A stretch of 64,000 nt of DNA, from contig JAJQJQ010000019.1 of the NCBI GenBank assembly GCA_028622995.1, positions 2,914,001 to 2,978,000 on the forward strand. The letters are read 5' to 3'. The stretch comes from Panagrolaimus kolymaensis (lineage: Eukaryota > Nematoda > Chromadorea > Rhabditida > Panagrolaimidae). Positions 32,593 to 46,400 of this stretch are shown here, one piece after another. A program made the translations under genes and the position numbers. Below the pieces are notes generated by a model. That model was given only the letters and a program-made list of their open reading frames with translations. It was not told where the DNA came from and did no database searches. Numbering within the stretch: position 1 is the stretch's first letter; every line of letters starts with the position of its first letter.

Positions 32593-35500
32593 ATGGAAAC
32601 AACTATGGAAGAAAATCCAAATGATCTTGTTGCTAGGCTTAAAAGTCTATATCAAAAGTAAGTATTTTTTCATTTTTTGTGCGTGTGATTAAGCTGATAT
32701 TGGCTATTAGCTATATGAAATATGTAGTAATTCTTTTCAATTTTAGACCATCTCTCATCAATCTACAAAGAAAAGTTCGACACGAGGTTCTTCATGCTCT
32801 CAAGATCTCCACTACAGTTGAATTGGGTCTTGATCCTCATGCTTTTCAACGAGTTAAAAATTCTCCTCTTCCTGATGCTCGCTTACCAGAAGAACTTGAA
32901 AAAGAAAAACTACAAAGAAAACGACCTTTGATTTCTGATGAATTCACCGCTCAAGCTGCCAAAGATTCCTCCATCATAAAGAAACGAAAGAAAGATGAAG
33001 ATCGACGAAAAAAAGTAGAAGATAAGAAGGAGAAATTAAGATGGTTGAAGCTCAAGCAAGAAGATGAAGTGGGTTATCGTCAACTCTTGGATGAAAAGAA
33101 AGATAAACGTCTTGTTTATTTACTGGAAAAAACGGATGAATATATTACATCTTTGACGAAGCTTGTCCAACAACATCAACAGAGTGAAAAGCAGCGAAAG
33201 AAGCAAGATCGTGAAGCAACAAGAAGGATTACTGAAAGTGAGTTTTGCTTTTAACTTGAATAACTTATAATAATGATTTTTTAGATGACGATGAAATCCC
33301 TCATACTGTATCAGATTCTGATGACGATGATGGCCTTGTTGAAGAACCTAAAGAAGCTCCAGCTGAAAAAGAAGATGGAGAAATTTTCATGGCATCTAAT
33401 CTTGTTGAACAACCAAATGAAGCTCCAGTGGAAAATGAAGATGGTGACATTCTCATGGCATCTGGCACTATTGAAAAAGAAGATGGAGAAATTCCCATGG
33501 AATCTGGCGTCGTTGAACAACCTAAAGAAGCTTCCGTCGAAAAAGAAGATGGTGAAATTCTTATGGATCTCGTTGAACCACCTCAAGAAGCTCTAGTTGA
33601 AAACGAAGATGGAGAAACTCTTATGGAATCCGACGTCGTTGCTAAAGAAGCTTCAGTTGAAAAAGAAGATGGCGAACTTGTTAGCATCGAAGAAGAACAA
33701 CCAAGTGAAAAGAATCTTGAAAGAAATGAAGGAGATCATCGTAATCAGGTTCCAATGCAATCATATTATGCCATTGCTCATCGAATTACTGAAAAGATTG
33801 TCGAGCAACATTCAACGCTTGGGGCAGCTGATCCTGACTTACAACTAAAACCATATCAATTGAAAGGTTTAGAATGGATGGTCTCTCTTTATAACAATAA
33901 CTTGAATGGTATCTTGGCTGATGAAATGGGTCTTGGTAAAACAATTCAAACGGTCGCTCTCATCACTTATCTAATGGAAATTAAAAAGGTTAATGGACCT
34001 TTTTTGATCATCGTACCGTTGTCAACTATTTCAAATTGGGTATTAGAATTTGATAAATGGGCACCACATGTTCGCATAATCGCTTATAAAGGTGAAAAGG
34101 AAGCACGTAAGCAAATGGATGTTTTGGTAAAGAAAGGAAACTACAATGTTCTTTTAACAACATATGAATACGCCATCAAAGAAAAGAATCTTTTTGGTAA
34201 AATCAAATGGAAATATATGATCATTGATGAAGGACATCGAATGAAAAATCACACTTGTAAACTTACCGTGACTCTCAATGCTTACTTTTCTGTTCAACAT
34301 CGTCTTCTTCTCACTGGTACACCACTTCAAAACAAGCTTCCTGAACTTTGGGCCTTATTGAATTTCTTGCTTCCTTCCATCTTTAGCTCATGTGGTACTT
34401 TTGATCAATGGTTTAATGCTCCATTTGCTCCAACTGGTGAAAAAGTGGAATTGAATCAAGAAGAAACTGTGCTTGTTATTCGTCGTCTTCATAAAGTTCT
34501 TGAACCATTTCTTCTTCGACGTCTCAAAAAAGAAGTTGAATCACAACTTCCTCAAAAGACTGAGCAAGTAATCAAATGTAATATGACATGTCTTCAACGT
34601 CTTCTTTATGAACATATGAAAAATGGTCTCCTTCTTGATAGCTCAGCAAAACGTGGTCGAACTCTTCAAAATACCATCATGCATCTTAGAAAGCTGTGCA
34701 ATCATCCGTTCCTTTTTCAATCTCTTGAACTTGACTGTAGACAATTTTGGGATCGTGAAGTTAATGGAGTGGATTTGTGTCGTGTTGCTGGCAAATTTGA
34801 TTTACTTGATCGAATATTACCTAAACTTCAAGCCACTGGTCATCGTATTCTTTTGTTCTGTCAAATGACAACTCTTATGACTATTCTGGAAGATTATTTC
34901 CTCTCTAAAGGTTTGCTTTTCTATTTCTGGAATGTTTGATCATTAGTTGATTTTAGGCTGGCTATATCTTCGTCTTGATGGTTCAACTAAGCATTTTGTA
35001 CGTGGCGAACTATTAAGAAAATTCAACGCTCCTGATTCTCCATATAATATCTTCATGCTTTCAACACGTGCTGGTGGTCTTGGTCTTAATCTTCAAACAG
35101 CTGATACCGTTATTATATTTGACTCTGATTGGAATCCTCATCAAGATATGCAAGCTCAAGATCGTGCTCATCGTATTGGTCAACTTAAAGAAGTTCGAGT
35201 ACTTCGTCTAATTACTGCTCATTCTGTTGAAGAAAAGATCCTTGCTGCAGCTCGTTACAAACTTGATATCGATGAAAAAGTTATTCAAGCTGGTAAATTT
35301 GATCATCGCTCATCTGATGCTGAACGTCGAAGAATATTGGAAGAAATTATTTCGCGTGAAGATGATAACGATGAAGATGAAGTAAGCTTTCTTTGATTTT
35401 TTGACACTTTTTATCAAAATCTTTTAGGTACCTGATAATGAAACTATCAACATGATGATTGCAAGAGGTGATGAAGAATATGAAATCTTTCAAAAAATGG

Positions 35501-35769
35501 ATCATGATAGAATGAAAGAAGAAAAGGCCCGAAACTTTGAGTGCCTCATCCAAGAACATGAAATTCCTGAAAATCTTATTGAAAGAGCTAGAATTAATAA
35601 TGAAAGAGCTGCTGCTGGTATCGCTAAGAATGCTGATGATTTGGATACAAGTACTGATGTTCGACGGGCTCGTAAAAGCGTTGATTATACGATGGATTTA
35701 ATGAGTGATAGAGAATGGCTCAAAACATTGGATGATAGCCATGATGAAGATGAATATGCTGATAAATAA
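32593..35769 (+). CDS. SWI/SNF-type ATPase (BRM/BRG1-like), short form without bromodomain
   Basis: DNA-dependent ATPase of the Snf2 subfamily that remodels nucleosomes. Five exons (32593-32657, 32747-33237, 33285-34910, 34957-35381, 35428-35769) give 982 residues. Order: a charged helical region like the HSA/post-HSA of BRG1 ([29 protein letters not shown], residues ~130-185); an acidic segment of five to six degenerate ~22-residue repeats around EDGEI (~200-330); helicase lobe 1 with [21 protein letters not shown] and [10 protein letters not shown]; lobe 2 with [23 protein letters not shown] and [11 protein letters not shown]; then an acidic, helical tail of ~150 residues. No bromodomain follows, and BRM/BRG1 and C. 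elegans SWSN-4 are much longer (about 1,470 residues or more). So this is a shortened paralog or derived form. Motifs needed for ATP hydrolysis look intact. Confidence 0.92.
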
Positions 35770-36603
35770 GAAAAATCATTTGAATAGTCTATCTCTTTGT
35801 TTGTTTCTTTGTTTTTATGTATGATTTTTTTTTGTAAAATAAATAACTTATCAATGTTTTTGGCTACTTTTATCTATGGAATGCGTTGTTGTGTTTAGCT
35901 TCATTATTAAATTTGGTTTCTTTTAACGGTAAATCGAAATTAGCAAAGCCTTGACTTTATTGAAGTTTTTCACTTGATTCATTTACAGTTAGTTAGTTGG
36001 TTGTTTGATTAAAGAAATTTGGAATTATTCAGATTTGTATTAGCTTGGTTAAGTTTGAGACTATTAAAGAGACATGTTCTTATGTAAATTTATGAGAAGT
36101 TAAAGCTTGATTTGACGACGACCTGCATGCTTTGTGATTAATAACTTTATTTTGAGGTTATCATTTATTGCAAGTGTTAAACAAGCAAGTGATGGCTATG
36201 TTTATTGTTTTCGAATGGTATCAAGTTAATTTGTTTTTAAGAGATTGTTTCCATCGTTTTCATATGCATAAAAACTTGGCTGGCTGGATAAAGTTGATAC
36301 TAATATCTGTGCTTTTTTTTCTTGGATATTTTAGAAGCATTTTTTCCCCACTAATTTACTCATGTTTTTCTGACATTGCTGAAAAAATTGTTGCAATGTT
36401 TTTTTAGTTTTGTATGAAAGAAGAAGATTATCGAGTGCCGTAAGGCTGTTTACTTGCTCGCCAAAACCTTTAATTATTAGACCCATTTTCTAAAAAGATT
36501 TTTTGAGGCTTTTTTGATTGAATATTTTTGATGGAAGAAAATCCTTTTATTAAGAATAACAAATTTTTTGAATTATGTTAATTTTTAAAATATAAAATAA
36601 TTT
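35770..36603. other. Convergent intergenic region
   Basis: 3' flanks of the SWI/SNF gene (AATAAA at ~35,838) and of the minus-strand Sre gene. A 79-codon open frame at 36,168-36,407 on the + strand is hydrophobic but has no family features. The motif array has not yet started. Confidence 0.45.
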
Positions 36604-38949
36604 TTATTGCCAACTTTTTTTTAATTCTTTGAAATGATGATCTTGTTGACCTTTAATATTAAAAAGCATATTATGTCCTAAAGTTGTTTTTAATTGTTGA
36701 ACCGCGGTGGAAGATTTTTGGCGTGAAATGCATAACTTAAATATACAGCATTCTTTAAATAATTTTAACACATGAATTCTAAAATCTTCATTGTAAAGAA
36801 GAGTAATCGTTGGAACACAAGTTGCATATCTAAAAAAAATTCGCAGGTAAAGTCGCTAATCTTTTTATTTTTGAAAATTGTTTAAACTCAAATAAAAAAA
36901 CTTACACAACTGTATTTAATTCAAATAAAGTAAACATAATATGTGTTTCAAAATCATTTAAATGTAAAGGTTCGATGAGACCCGTTAAAACTAATAAAAC
37001 ATTAAAAATTGTTACGGGAACTGCCATGGATTTAAATACCTACAAAAAAAAAAATAAGCATTGCTAAAGTTTTTAATTTTCGTTAAAAAGTTTCAAAAAA
37101 TATCGAAGTTTTTTGAAAGAAAAAAAACACGTCATAAAATTTTCTGCTCAGGCGAGAGAGAAATTTGCTTTAAAGAAAAATATTGTTTTTTAAAATTTAC
37201 CTTTGCAGCTTTAATATTTTCAGATAATTGAAATCTTTCACTCAGCGACATACTTTTATATTTTTGATATGCTTTTATGTTATTTGTGCTATGGAAATAA
37301 TATCGGCGTAAATCAATTCGTTCACAAATTAAATAAATCTAAAATTCAAAATTCAGTTAAAAATTTGTTATTAAACTCAGTTTTTTTATATATTTTTTCT
37401 GTAAATATTTGTGCAGTTAAAAAATTTATTTGTTATTTCAAAGTTTTGTCAGTTTTAAATTCGGGTTAAAAAAACTTACCATAAAAGCAGTAACATCCAA
37501 AACCAAAATAAAAAGTAAAATGAAAATTTCTTTAACGTCTGCTAAAAAATTTAATTAAAAACCCTCGTTCAAAGAATACAGTTTTTTTTACCTCGATAAT
37601 ATAAATACATTGAAAAGCAACTTAAAGCTAATTCAAGCATAGCAATTATTAAAGGAATATACGGGCGAGAAGTATATTCATAATCTTTAAGTAAAATGGT
37701 TGCAAATACTCTTTCCACAACCATTGAAGGCATACTGTAAGTTGCTAATAGCAAACAAAATCCACGCATGTAAGTCATTAAATAAAATATTTTATTTGTT
37801 GTTAATGAATCTTAAAAATTATGGTTATTTGGTTTGATTCAGTTTTAAATATACTTTTTGTTCGTAATTATTAGTGCTCAAAAAAATGTATCAAAAAAAC
37901 AAGGTTCATGGACCAATAACTTACTTACTCCAGTTTTTTTAATTGAAAAATTTTATCCAAAATTTACTCCGAAATTTTTTTTACTTTTTGATAATATTGA
38001 AAATATTTGTTTTTATGAACGCACAGTTTTTTTTATGAATAATTTTTTAGAAAATTACTATTATTTTTTGATGGAAAAGTAAATCGCCTTAGTTTATAAA
38101 AATTTAATTTCTTTTTGAATTATTTAAAAAAAAGAAGCATGTGAGTGATTCGAACTCAAACACGTCTAAACAGTTAAAAATCAATTATTTTAAATACAGA
38201 ACTCAGTTTTTGAACCTTTTCCCCAAAATATTATTTACAATCTAATCAAGGAACGTTTACAGTTTTTTTTATAGATTTTTTACTGCTGAATTTTTTAATT
38301 TCTACAGTTATTTATGTCTTAAAAATGAGGGACTGTAATTCAATATTCAGTTTTATGAAATCCTCTTTAATTTCATAATTATTACTAAAAGTTTCTCAAC
38401 GCCAACTTTAATTTAAAATTAAAGTTTTTATAAGATCTTTATTTAATGTTTTTGTTTCACAGTTTTTTTGTTTCAAAATTTAAAAAAGATCTCATTAGAT
38501 GATTCTCCGCATCAGTTTATTATATTTATTTTTGTTCCTAAAACCCTTAAAAATCTAAAATTTGATTCATCGAAGCCCATTCATTCCATCCTCGAAGTTT
38601 GATTAATGGAGTTTTTATTTTTTTAACCAATATTTTGCTTTTCCAGTTTCAAAAATTAATAAATGTACGTATGGGACATACCAATTTCATAATAAAATTG
38701 CATGAAAATTATGGCTGCACGAGAAAAAGCAGAAAAGAAATATTGAAATCCGAATAAATAAATCAACCATAACAAATTTTTATGAAATCTTGGAATTTTT
38801 GTGAAAGTATAAAGCGCAAAAAATATTATTCCAACAGCGATAAATGAAAAAATTATTTCTAAAATTGAAATAATTCCAAAAATATTTGTTAAATTTTCTG
38901 CTTCTAGGTAAGTTTTATTCATAATATGAACCAATAGAAATTGTTGCAT
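36604..38949 (-). CDS. Serpentine receptor, Sre-like (7TM GPCR)
   Basis: Nematode chemoreceptor-type seven-helix membrane protein, 348 residues, six exons (minus) 38949-38682, 37810-37592, 37541-37480, 37338-37201, 37039-36906 and 36829-36604. Telling phrases: MVVERVFATILLKDYE at the end of helix 3, LSERFQLSENIKAAK before helix 6, and YATCVPTITLLYNEDFR at helix 7. These are typical of class E (Sre) and the related Srb/Sra families. The length fits Sre (about 350). The ligand is unknown; such receptors act in sensory neurons in C. elegans. Exon 2 needs the acceptor TTTTTAAG at 37,811, which keeps helix 3 complete. Introns carry CAGTTT sites antisense to the gene. Confidence 0.85.
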
Positions 38950-41900
38950 GGTTTATATTTGGGGAAATATCTAAACAGACAAAGTTGAAGACAGTTTAAA
39001 AAAATTAAATAATTACAAGCAAAAAATAGCAGGACAGTTTAAACAAAATAAATTTATGAACTTTTGGTTCCGTTAAACAAACAATACTCCAGTTTTAAAT
39101 ATTATAAAAATAAATGGTGTTTTTAAAAAATAGAGATTTACCAAAGCAATTAACCAATTATAATTATTTTTTATAGCAACTGTAAAACTCTATGGTCGAA
39201 GACCTAATAAAAAATAAGCATGTTAGGAATTTATGCAAATTTTTTTAAAACACGGGAAAATAAAATGGCAGAAATCATGAATTTACATCCGATGGCAGTT
39301 TTTTTTTTCAACATAATTTTAAAATATTTATTGTTGTTTTTAGAAAAGCATAATAATATTCAATTCAGTTTAATAAAAAATATAACATTCATCAAAAAGT
39401 TCTCAGTTTTGAAATAAATAAAAAAAGAATGTCTTAATAATTCATTAAAAAAAGCAGGAGGCCGACGTTTAGCTAAAGAAAAAAAAACTACGAAGAAAGA
39501 AAGAAATGTTCGAGAAAAACAAACTTGGCTTTCTAAGCTTTTTTGTTGCTCTAAATAATTATTAGCTTAATTATAAATAGTCTCATCGAAGACAAACAAC
39601 TCATCATAACAATTTTTTCTTTTATATTTAAATGGGGGTTTTCTTCTATCAGACAGACTTAACTATGCCCAGACGCTAAAAAAATGAACGCAGTTTAATT
39701 TCTTCATAATTATAAAAAAATCTCAAAAGCTAAAGCAAGATATTTTTTTTTCTCATAAGAACTAATTGCTCAACAGTTAATAATTTATTTAAAAAAGATA
39801 GAAAATAATGAGCCAGTTTTGACTTACAAAAAATAAAAAGATTTATAAAATATTTCAAAATGAGAATATTTATTAAATTTTTGGCAAAAAAAATGTTAAA
39901 ATTAAAGAAAGCAAACGAAGCGACAGTTATATTCTCAAAAAAATGAAGCTTTTTTAATGACACGTCCCATCTCAAATTTGACTCCCAGTTTAAATCTAAA
40001 ATTTATTTTACTCCCAAATATTAAAAACCTTTTTTATGAACTACTTTCAGTTTAATTTTGTTTTATTTTAATTTTCCGAAAATTCATGCTTTATTTCAGT
40101 TTAATTTTATAATTGAATAACATAAAAAAACTTATCAAGATAGTTAATTCTTTTTAAAGTTAAATAATTACAAAATAAAAATAAAAGCCTACAGTTTTGA
40201 AAAAAAAGAGTAATTTTTTGCAGCCCAGAAGAAAGCATACAAAACTTTGCTATAGAGAAACAGTTTTTTTTAAATATTATTAACCCTTAAAAACCAAGCA
40301 GCAATTTATTCATTAATCAGAAATGAATTTTTCTAAACAACTTAACTCAAATAACCTAAAAAGATTACACAGAAAAAAAATTCTAATCCGTTATTCTTTA
40401 GACAAAGTATTTGAAAACACAAACAAAATATTTATTTATTTTTAATTTTAGAACCACCCAAAGACGCAGTTTATTTAATAAAACTGCTATGAAGTGCTGT
40501 GATTGTTTCAGCTAAAAATAAATAAAACAAAAAAGGTTGAGTTTTAATAAAATTTATAATAAAAATTTTGCATCGTATTTTTTTTTAACACATGCTTGCT
40601 TTTTATTTGTTTGGCAGAAAATTTATTTTTTACTTTTATTTTTGGGTTAAAGATAGAGAAAAATAACCTTTAAATATCTGACATGGCAGTTTAATAAAAT
40701 TAACAAAACATTTTATGACACAGTTTAAAAAAGCAAAAACAAAAATTTTGTAATTTTTAAAAGACAAAAATTGTGGAAAAAATAAATTTTTCAAATGCTC
40801 GATTTACCATAACACAAATTTGTACAGTTTTGTATTTAAAAAATTCTTCTGATTGAAATTTTTGGACAGCTTTGAATTGAGAAATTAATTTTGCCACACT
40901 ATCGAGATTCAGTTATTCTTGGAAAAAATTTTAAAAAATCCTGGGTTTGATATTTCAGTTTTTAAATAAATTTTTCCATCTTTTCTTTTTTTGAAAATGG
41001 TTCAAATTGAAATTATGAAAGAATAGCTTTTTAACAACTCAAACTCAGCTTACCTAACAAAAATTTATAATGACTAGAAAAAAGCTTGCAATAAAAAAAA
41101 ATTTGAGTCATTTCAATGCGTGATTAATAAAAAATTAGTTTAACTTTGTCCCCTTCTACAAGATTCTAAAAGAAAGGTCAGTTTTTATATATAAAATTTT
41201 TAAAAATGAATAAAAAAATTTCAGTTTTTTGGCGTATATTTTATGGTCGAAAAAGTGCAAAAGCAGTTTTAATAATGAAAATAAAAAATAAAATAAAAGT
41301 CTTTTTAAACTTTAAAAGAAAGATGCCGAAGCAGTTTTTTAATTATAAAAAAACTAATAAATTACTATGTTAGTCAACAAATAAAGTCCTTTAAGAAATT
41401 CTCCCTCCAGTTACAAAAAAAATAATAAGAATCTTTGGAATAATAATAAAAAATAACATTCGCTGCTGCTTTTAAGCTTTTAACTTATTTTTCACCTGTA
41501 TCTTTGTACAATTGTTCTTTTCCTCATCAAATTGCCCAAAAATATAATTTATAATCATAAATCAAGTTCAATTAAAAATTCAAAAAAAAAGAGTAACTTT
41601 ATTTGGCAAAAAAAGGGGGCAATTCAAAGAAGCGAGCGCCAAACAGGTGTTTTATTATTGAAAAAAATGTCAAAGAAAAAAAACTTTTTGTAGTGAAAAA
41701 TAATAAAATTTTATTTTTTTTTCTTACAATAAATATAATATGAATTTCAGTTTTAAAAACCTGTGTTTAAGTTAAGGTATAATTACAGCAATGAAGAAAT
41801 AAATTTTTCAGTTAAATCTACCACACATTTTTAATCTTTTGCACCTTTTTTTAAAATAATTTTGTGAAAACAGCAAAAACATTGACTGCATCGGAGACAG

Positions 41901-42547
41901 TTATGGACCTTAAATAAATAATTATATATGTATTAGTTGGCTGGATTAATTTGAAGTATGTAAAAGAAAGAAAATTCAAAGCTCTTTAAAAAAATTTAGA
42001 ATAAAATAGTTTGCAAAAGAAAAAACCTATCCCAGTTTAAGAATAAAAGAAATTTAAAAAAATAATTCGTGGAAACTCAAAAAATGTGAACTATCGTTTC
42101 GAAATACATTTTACCGAAACGCCATTCTTTCTTCTGAAAAATTCCGACGTAAGTTTAAAATAATTTTTTTTATTTAGTTAAAACTTTTAAAATTTTAACT
42201 ATAAAATGACCAAGCTTTTTTTAACCCAGTTTTTTTTATTATCTAATTTTTATTATTAAATTTATTACACCAAAAGCGAGAGGAGTTTCAGTTTAACCTT
42301 TTTTTTTATTTTTAAAATGATTCATATCCGATATCAAACTACAGTTAAAATTGTAAATTCTTTCTGCTAAGTTATAGCTTATTCAGTTTTTTTTTTAATT
42401 TTTGATGGAAAATACAATATCTAACATCAACCAAATATGGTGCTCCAGTTTTCTTTTATTTAACTTGGATTCACAAAAGGTGAACCCTGTCAGTTTTTTT
42501 TAAATTTTGCTGTCCAAAAATTTCATGTTGTCAGTTTTATTAAAATA
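38950..42547. other. Intergenic DNA filled by the CAGTTTT array
   Basis: No gene supported on either strand; longest frames are low-complexity Phe/Lys/Asn. The stretch consists of array units of block 4. From about 41.7 kb the DNA has a decayed second copy at 48.8 kb. Confidence 0.6.
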
Positions 42548-43495
42548 TTAACAATATTTACATGTTTTAAAACAATTATATTTCATAATTTCAAAATAAA
42601 TGCGATCAGTGCAAAGGAAATTATTTGCCTCACAAAAATTATCATTAAAAATATTTTTGCATTTTGAACTTTTGACATTCAAGGAAAGAGTTGGGCAGCA
42701 TTCATTGTCATCGGCACAAATCATATTTCCTTCACACGTGCCATTTACGCAAGCTGAAAAAATTAAATGACTTATTTGGCAAGGTTAATGGAAAACATGT
42801 TGCAGTTTATAATTAAAAAATAATTTTATGGGTTGTTTTTACTAAAAAACGATGAAATCAACTGAAAGCTTCTGAGAAATTTTCCAGTTTTTTTTATAAA
42901 AAAATGATAAAATAAAATTTTTGCCGGTGGCTGTGATGTGGCAGTTTTACAAATCAAACAAGAGATTTGGTATTCAGTTTTTTATCTTAAATAAAAAATC
43001 AAAGAAATTGCTGTCAACAGTTTATATTTGAAATGAAAATTAAACAACATGATGACTATGACTGGCCGTCAATGGTCAACAGTTAAATAAAATTTTTTTT
43101 TACATTTATGAATTGATTCTTTATTGCTTCGCTTTTTTTATTGAATTTCAGTTAAAAGTACAAAAAAAAAATACTGGTTAAATAATTACCAAAAAAAGTT
43201 ATGTAACAGTTTTTTTATATTTAAATATGATCTTTTCAATCATTGTTATTTCTCTTTAAAAATTCAATCCTATCTTCTAGTACAAAAACAGTTTATATTC
43301 CTCACAAATATTAAATTTGCATCTTGAAAAGGTCGTAAAAATAGTCACAGTTTAAAATTTTTTAATTAAAAGACGTCCTTTTTTTTAAAGTCACTTACGT
43401 CCAGCTGGATTTAAGCATGATGGCGGTTGTTGAGTTAAAACAATAATAAATAAAGCTGCAAAATATATAAATAATAATAAAAATTTTGTTAACAT
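42548..43495 (-). CDS. Small secreted ShKT-domain protein
   Basis: Secreted Cys-rich protein of 100 residues, exons (minus) 43495-43399 and 42753-42548, separated by a 645-bp intron full of array motifs. A signal peptide (MLTKFLLLFIYFAALFIIVL) is followed by a Cys-rich segment with CADDNECC and then a C-terminal ShKT (SXC) domain: NFCEANNFLC, YFEIMKYNC and KTCKYC. ShKT domains are abundant in nematode secreted proteins, alone or joined to enzymes, and are structurally related to sea-anemone channel-blocking peptides; nothing here shows a channel target. The intron has good GT..TTTTTCAG sites in minus orientation. It was too short for a continuous open frame. Confidence 0.85.
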
Positions 43496-46400
43496 TCCTT
43501 TTATTTTTTAGTTTTCGATTGTTGTTGTACCACCACTCCCACGAACAATAACAAACACCTTATGACCTTCCTTTCTTTTACTCCCGCTCGCTTGCTTTTT
43601 ATCAATCAAAAAAATAATTGGCTTTGCTTCCATTTTTATAGTCAGTTTTTATTGCCACGTTTTTCTTTTTATTTTATTGTTGTTATCCTCCCAAAAAAGT
43701 AATTAGTATGGCAGTTAAACAAAAATTAAATTTTAAGAATTTAAATATTTTAATTTTGATTAACATGCTGCCTCAGTTTTTTTAAAACCGCACCGAACTT
43801 TTCTTTTCCTCTGTCAGTTTTAGGCTTCTTTTTTTCTTCTTATTTTTAAGGGTTCAAAAGATCCATGTTTTTTTTAAAACGTAGGAGCTGGAACACGAAT
43901 CAATGTTCTTTTATGATTTTGACTTAAAAAAAAGAATGATAAGATTTTGAGTAAATGAATCACGAGAACATGAATTCAGCTGTTAGGATTCCGCAGTTTT
44001 TTTTTTGTTTTTTACATTTTCCTTCGATTCTTTATCTTTTAAACTTCCGGAAAGGAAAGATGGAATTTAAAGTATTTATTTCTTTGTTGGTTAAATTCAA
44101 CAACAGTTAAAAAATAAGTCTAAAATAAAGAATTTAACTACAGTTTTTATAATTGTTTCCAAAAAAAGTTTTCGGTTTCAGTCTTCTTTTTAAAAATTAG
44201 TAAAAATTAATTCCAGCTGCTATACAGTTTTAAAGGATTATTATTTCTCTAAAATTATGGCTGCTTATATTTGCTCCACAAACACGCCCTGATCCAGTTT
44301 TAAATTAGAAGGGTTTCTTACCGGATTCTATTTCCTGACAGTTTTTTAAACATCATATATGTGAATGGGATATTTTTTTCTAATTATTTCTTAGACAAAT
44401 TTTGCCTGCTTGTCCAATTTTAAAGTCAACTACAAACCATGCAGATTGATTATAACTTTTCGGTTATTATTAATGCCACTGTGCTTGTAATTTATTTCAA
44501 AGCGAAGATTATTCATATAAAGTTTTTTTTAATTATCAAAAATTTACAAAATGTAAAAGTTATTTAAAAATACTTCACAGTTTTTAAAAAATCGTAAAAC
44601 TAGTCAGAATTATGGCAAATGTTTGCTGCTCCACAGATAGATTCTCCAGTTATAATTCTAAACGCTTTTCTAAACAGGTTCAGTTTTAAAGGACAGTTTT
44701 TTTAAATTAAATTATAATGGCACTTTTTATATACCACGCTTGTCAACTACCTGTTTAAATGCTAATACAGTTTTAAATTTAATCATTCTGCAAACCAATC
44801 AAATTGATTATTACCAAACAGTTATTAAAAAATCTTGAAAAATTTGACGCTAAACAACAACTCCAGTTTTTTGTTTATTTGTTTTAGACCGGTGACGTTG
44901 GAAAGCAGTTTTACAAATATTCATTTTGTTGATGCAAATCTTTTCTTTCTTAAGCCATCCCTTCTTCTAAAACAGGTTGTCACAATTCCGTGTCATTTTA
45001 CTTTTTCATTCACAAAAAAAGGAAAAGAGAAAATTTGCATAAACTTTTCTTTCTCATTTACAAAAAAATGAAAGATTGTTTGAGAAACATTTATAAATTT
45101 TCATATTACAACAAATTTATTTCTGCAACACCGTTTTCTATCATAACATAATGAACTATACATTTACTCGCGCGCCGAAGGCGCGCCCCTTTTTACTAGT
45201 TATAATTAAAAGCAATAAAGTTGATAAACAGTTTAAAAAAATATTCAAAAATAAAATTTGCATTTGACCGCGATAGTCTTTTCTTTTTATATTTAGTTTT
45301 AATTTTTTTTTGTAAAATCCCAAGTCTTTTTATGGCATACATATGTCAGTTTTAACTTTGACACACATAAAAAAATTTCACGTATGAAACATAATTTGTT
45401 TGGTTTTCATCTCCCACATTCATCATCTTCAGTTAAAATACTAACAATAAAATTTTTTTTTCTGTTTCAATTGTTGTTTTTTGAAAATCATTATGTTTCT
45501 AAAATTATGAACGGAATATTGTATTTTCAGAAACAGAGGATATCCAGTTTTAAATTAAAAGGGTTTCTCACCGGATTCCTTCTCTACAACAGTTTTTTTA
45601 TTTCCATTATAATGGCCCATTTTTTTATACGTGGTTTTTCAACTATCGATTTAAATGTTATCCAGTTTTTGAAATAAATTTATGCAAACCATTCTGATTG
45701 ATTATTTTTATCAGTTATTTTCAAAGTCATGATTAATTCACCTCTAAATTAAAAATACTATTCCATTTTAACATTTTTTTGTTTGTTTTGTTTGTTTCAA
45801 ACTTACAATGCTGTATCAAACACAGTTATGAATAGGCTTTTACATAACTTTATTACGAAGGAAAAAAAGGTTCTACTCCTAAATTTAAGAAAAAAATCAA
45901 TTTTGTTTGATAATGTGTATTACAGTTTTTATTATAAAGTAACAAAAAAAACATCGTTTATAAATTAACGATAGCTGAAATGATTACAGTTTAAAAAAGT
46001 TAAAAATAAAATTTACAATACCGTAAATAATGATCATCAGTTTTTTTATTTTTTAGTTTAAATGTATTATTATTTAAAAAAATACCCAATCCTTTATCCG
46101 ACACCAGTTTTAATTTTGATAAACTTTAAAAAATCCACAAGGAAATTATGCATAATTTGTATGGTTTTTATCTTCTGCTGCTTCATCAGTTAAATAATAA
46201 AAAAACTTTTTTGCGTGTTTCAGTTAATAAAATTTTTAATTTATTTTGATAAAGATCCGAATTTTTACCAAAAATCCCAACATTAGTTTAGGTTATTCAG
46301 TTTTAATTTTTTAAAGTATAAATTGTGATTACCGCCTGTTTCGCCGTTCTCTTTTTTTTTTTTTTTTTGCATTTTGCTTCGATTCTTTTTTTGTTTACTT

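Noticed and set aside
36168..36407. 79-codon hydrophobic frame between the SWI/SNF and Sre genes
   Set aside because: No family resemblance, no splice partners, and it lies in a convergent 3' region.
38135..38165. tRNA B-box-like word GAGTTCGAATCAC on the minus strand
   Set aside because: The T-arm does not pair and no acceptor or anticodon arm can be built around it; at most a SINE or tRNA relic.
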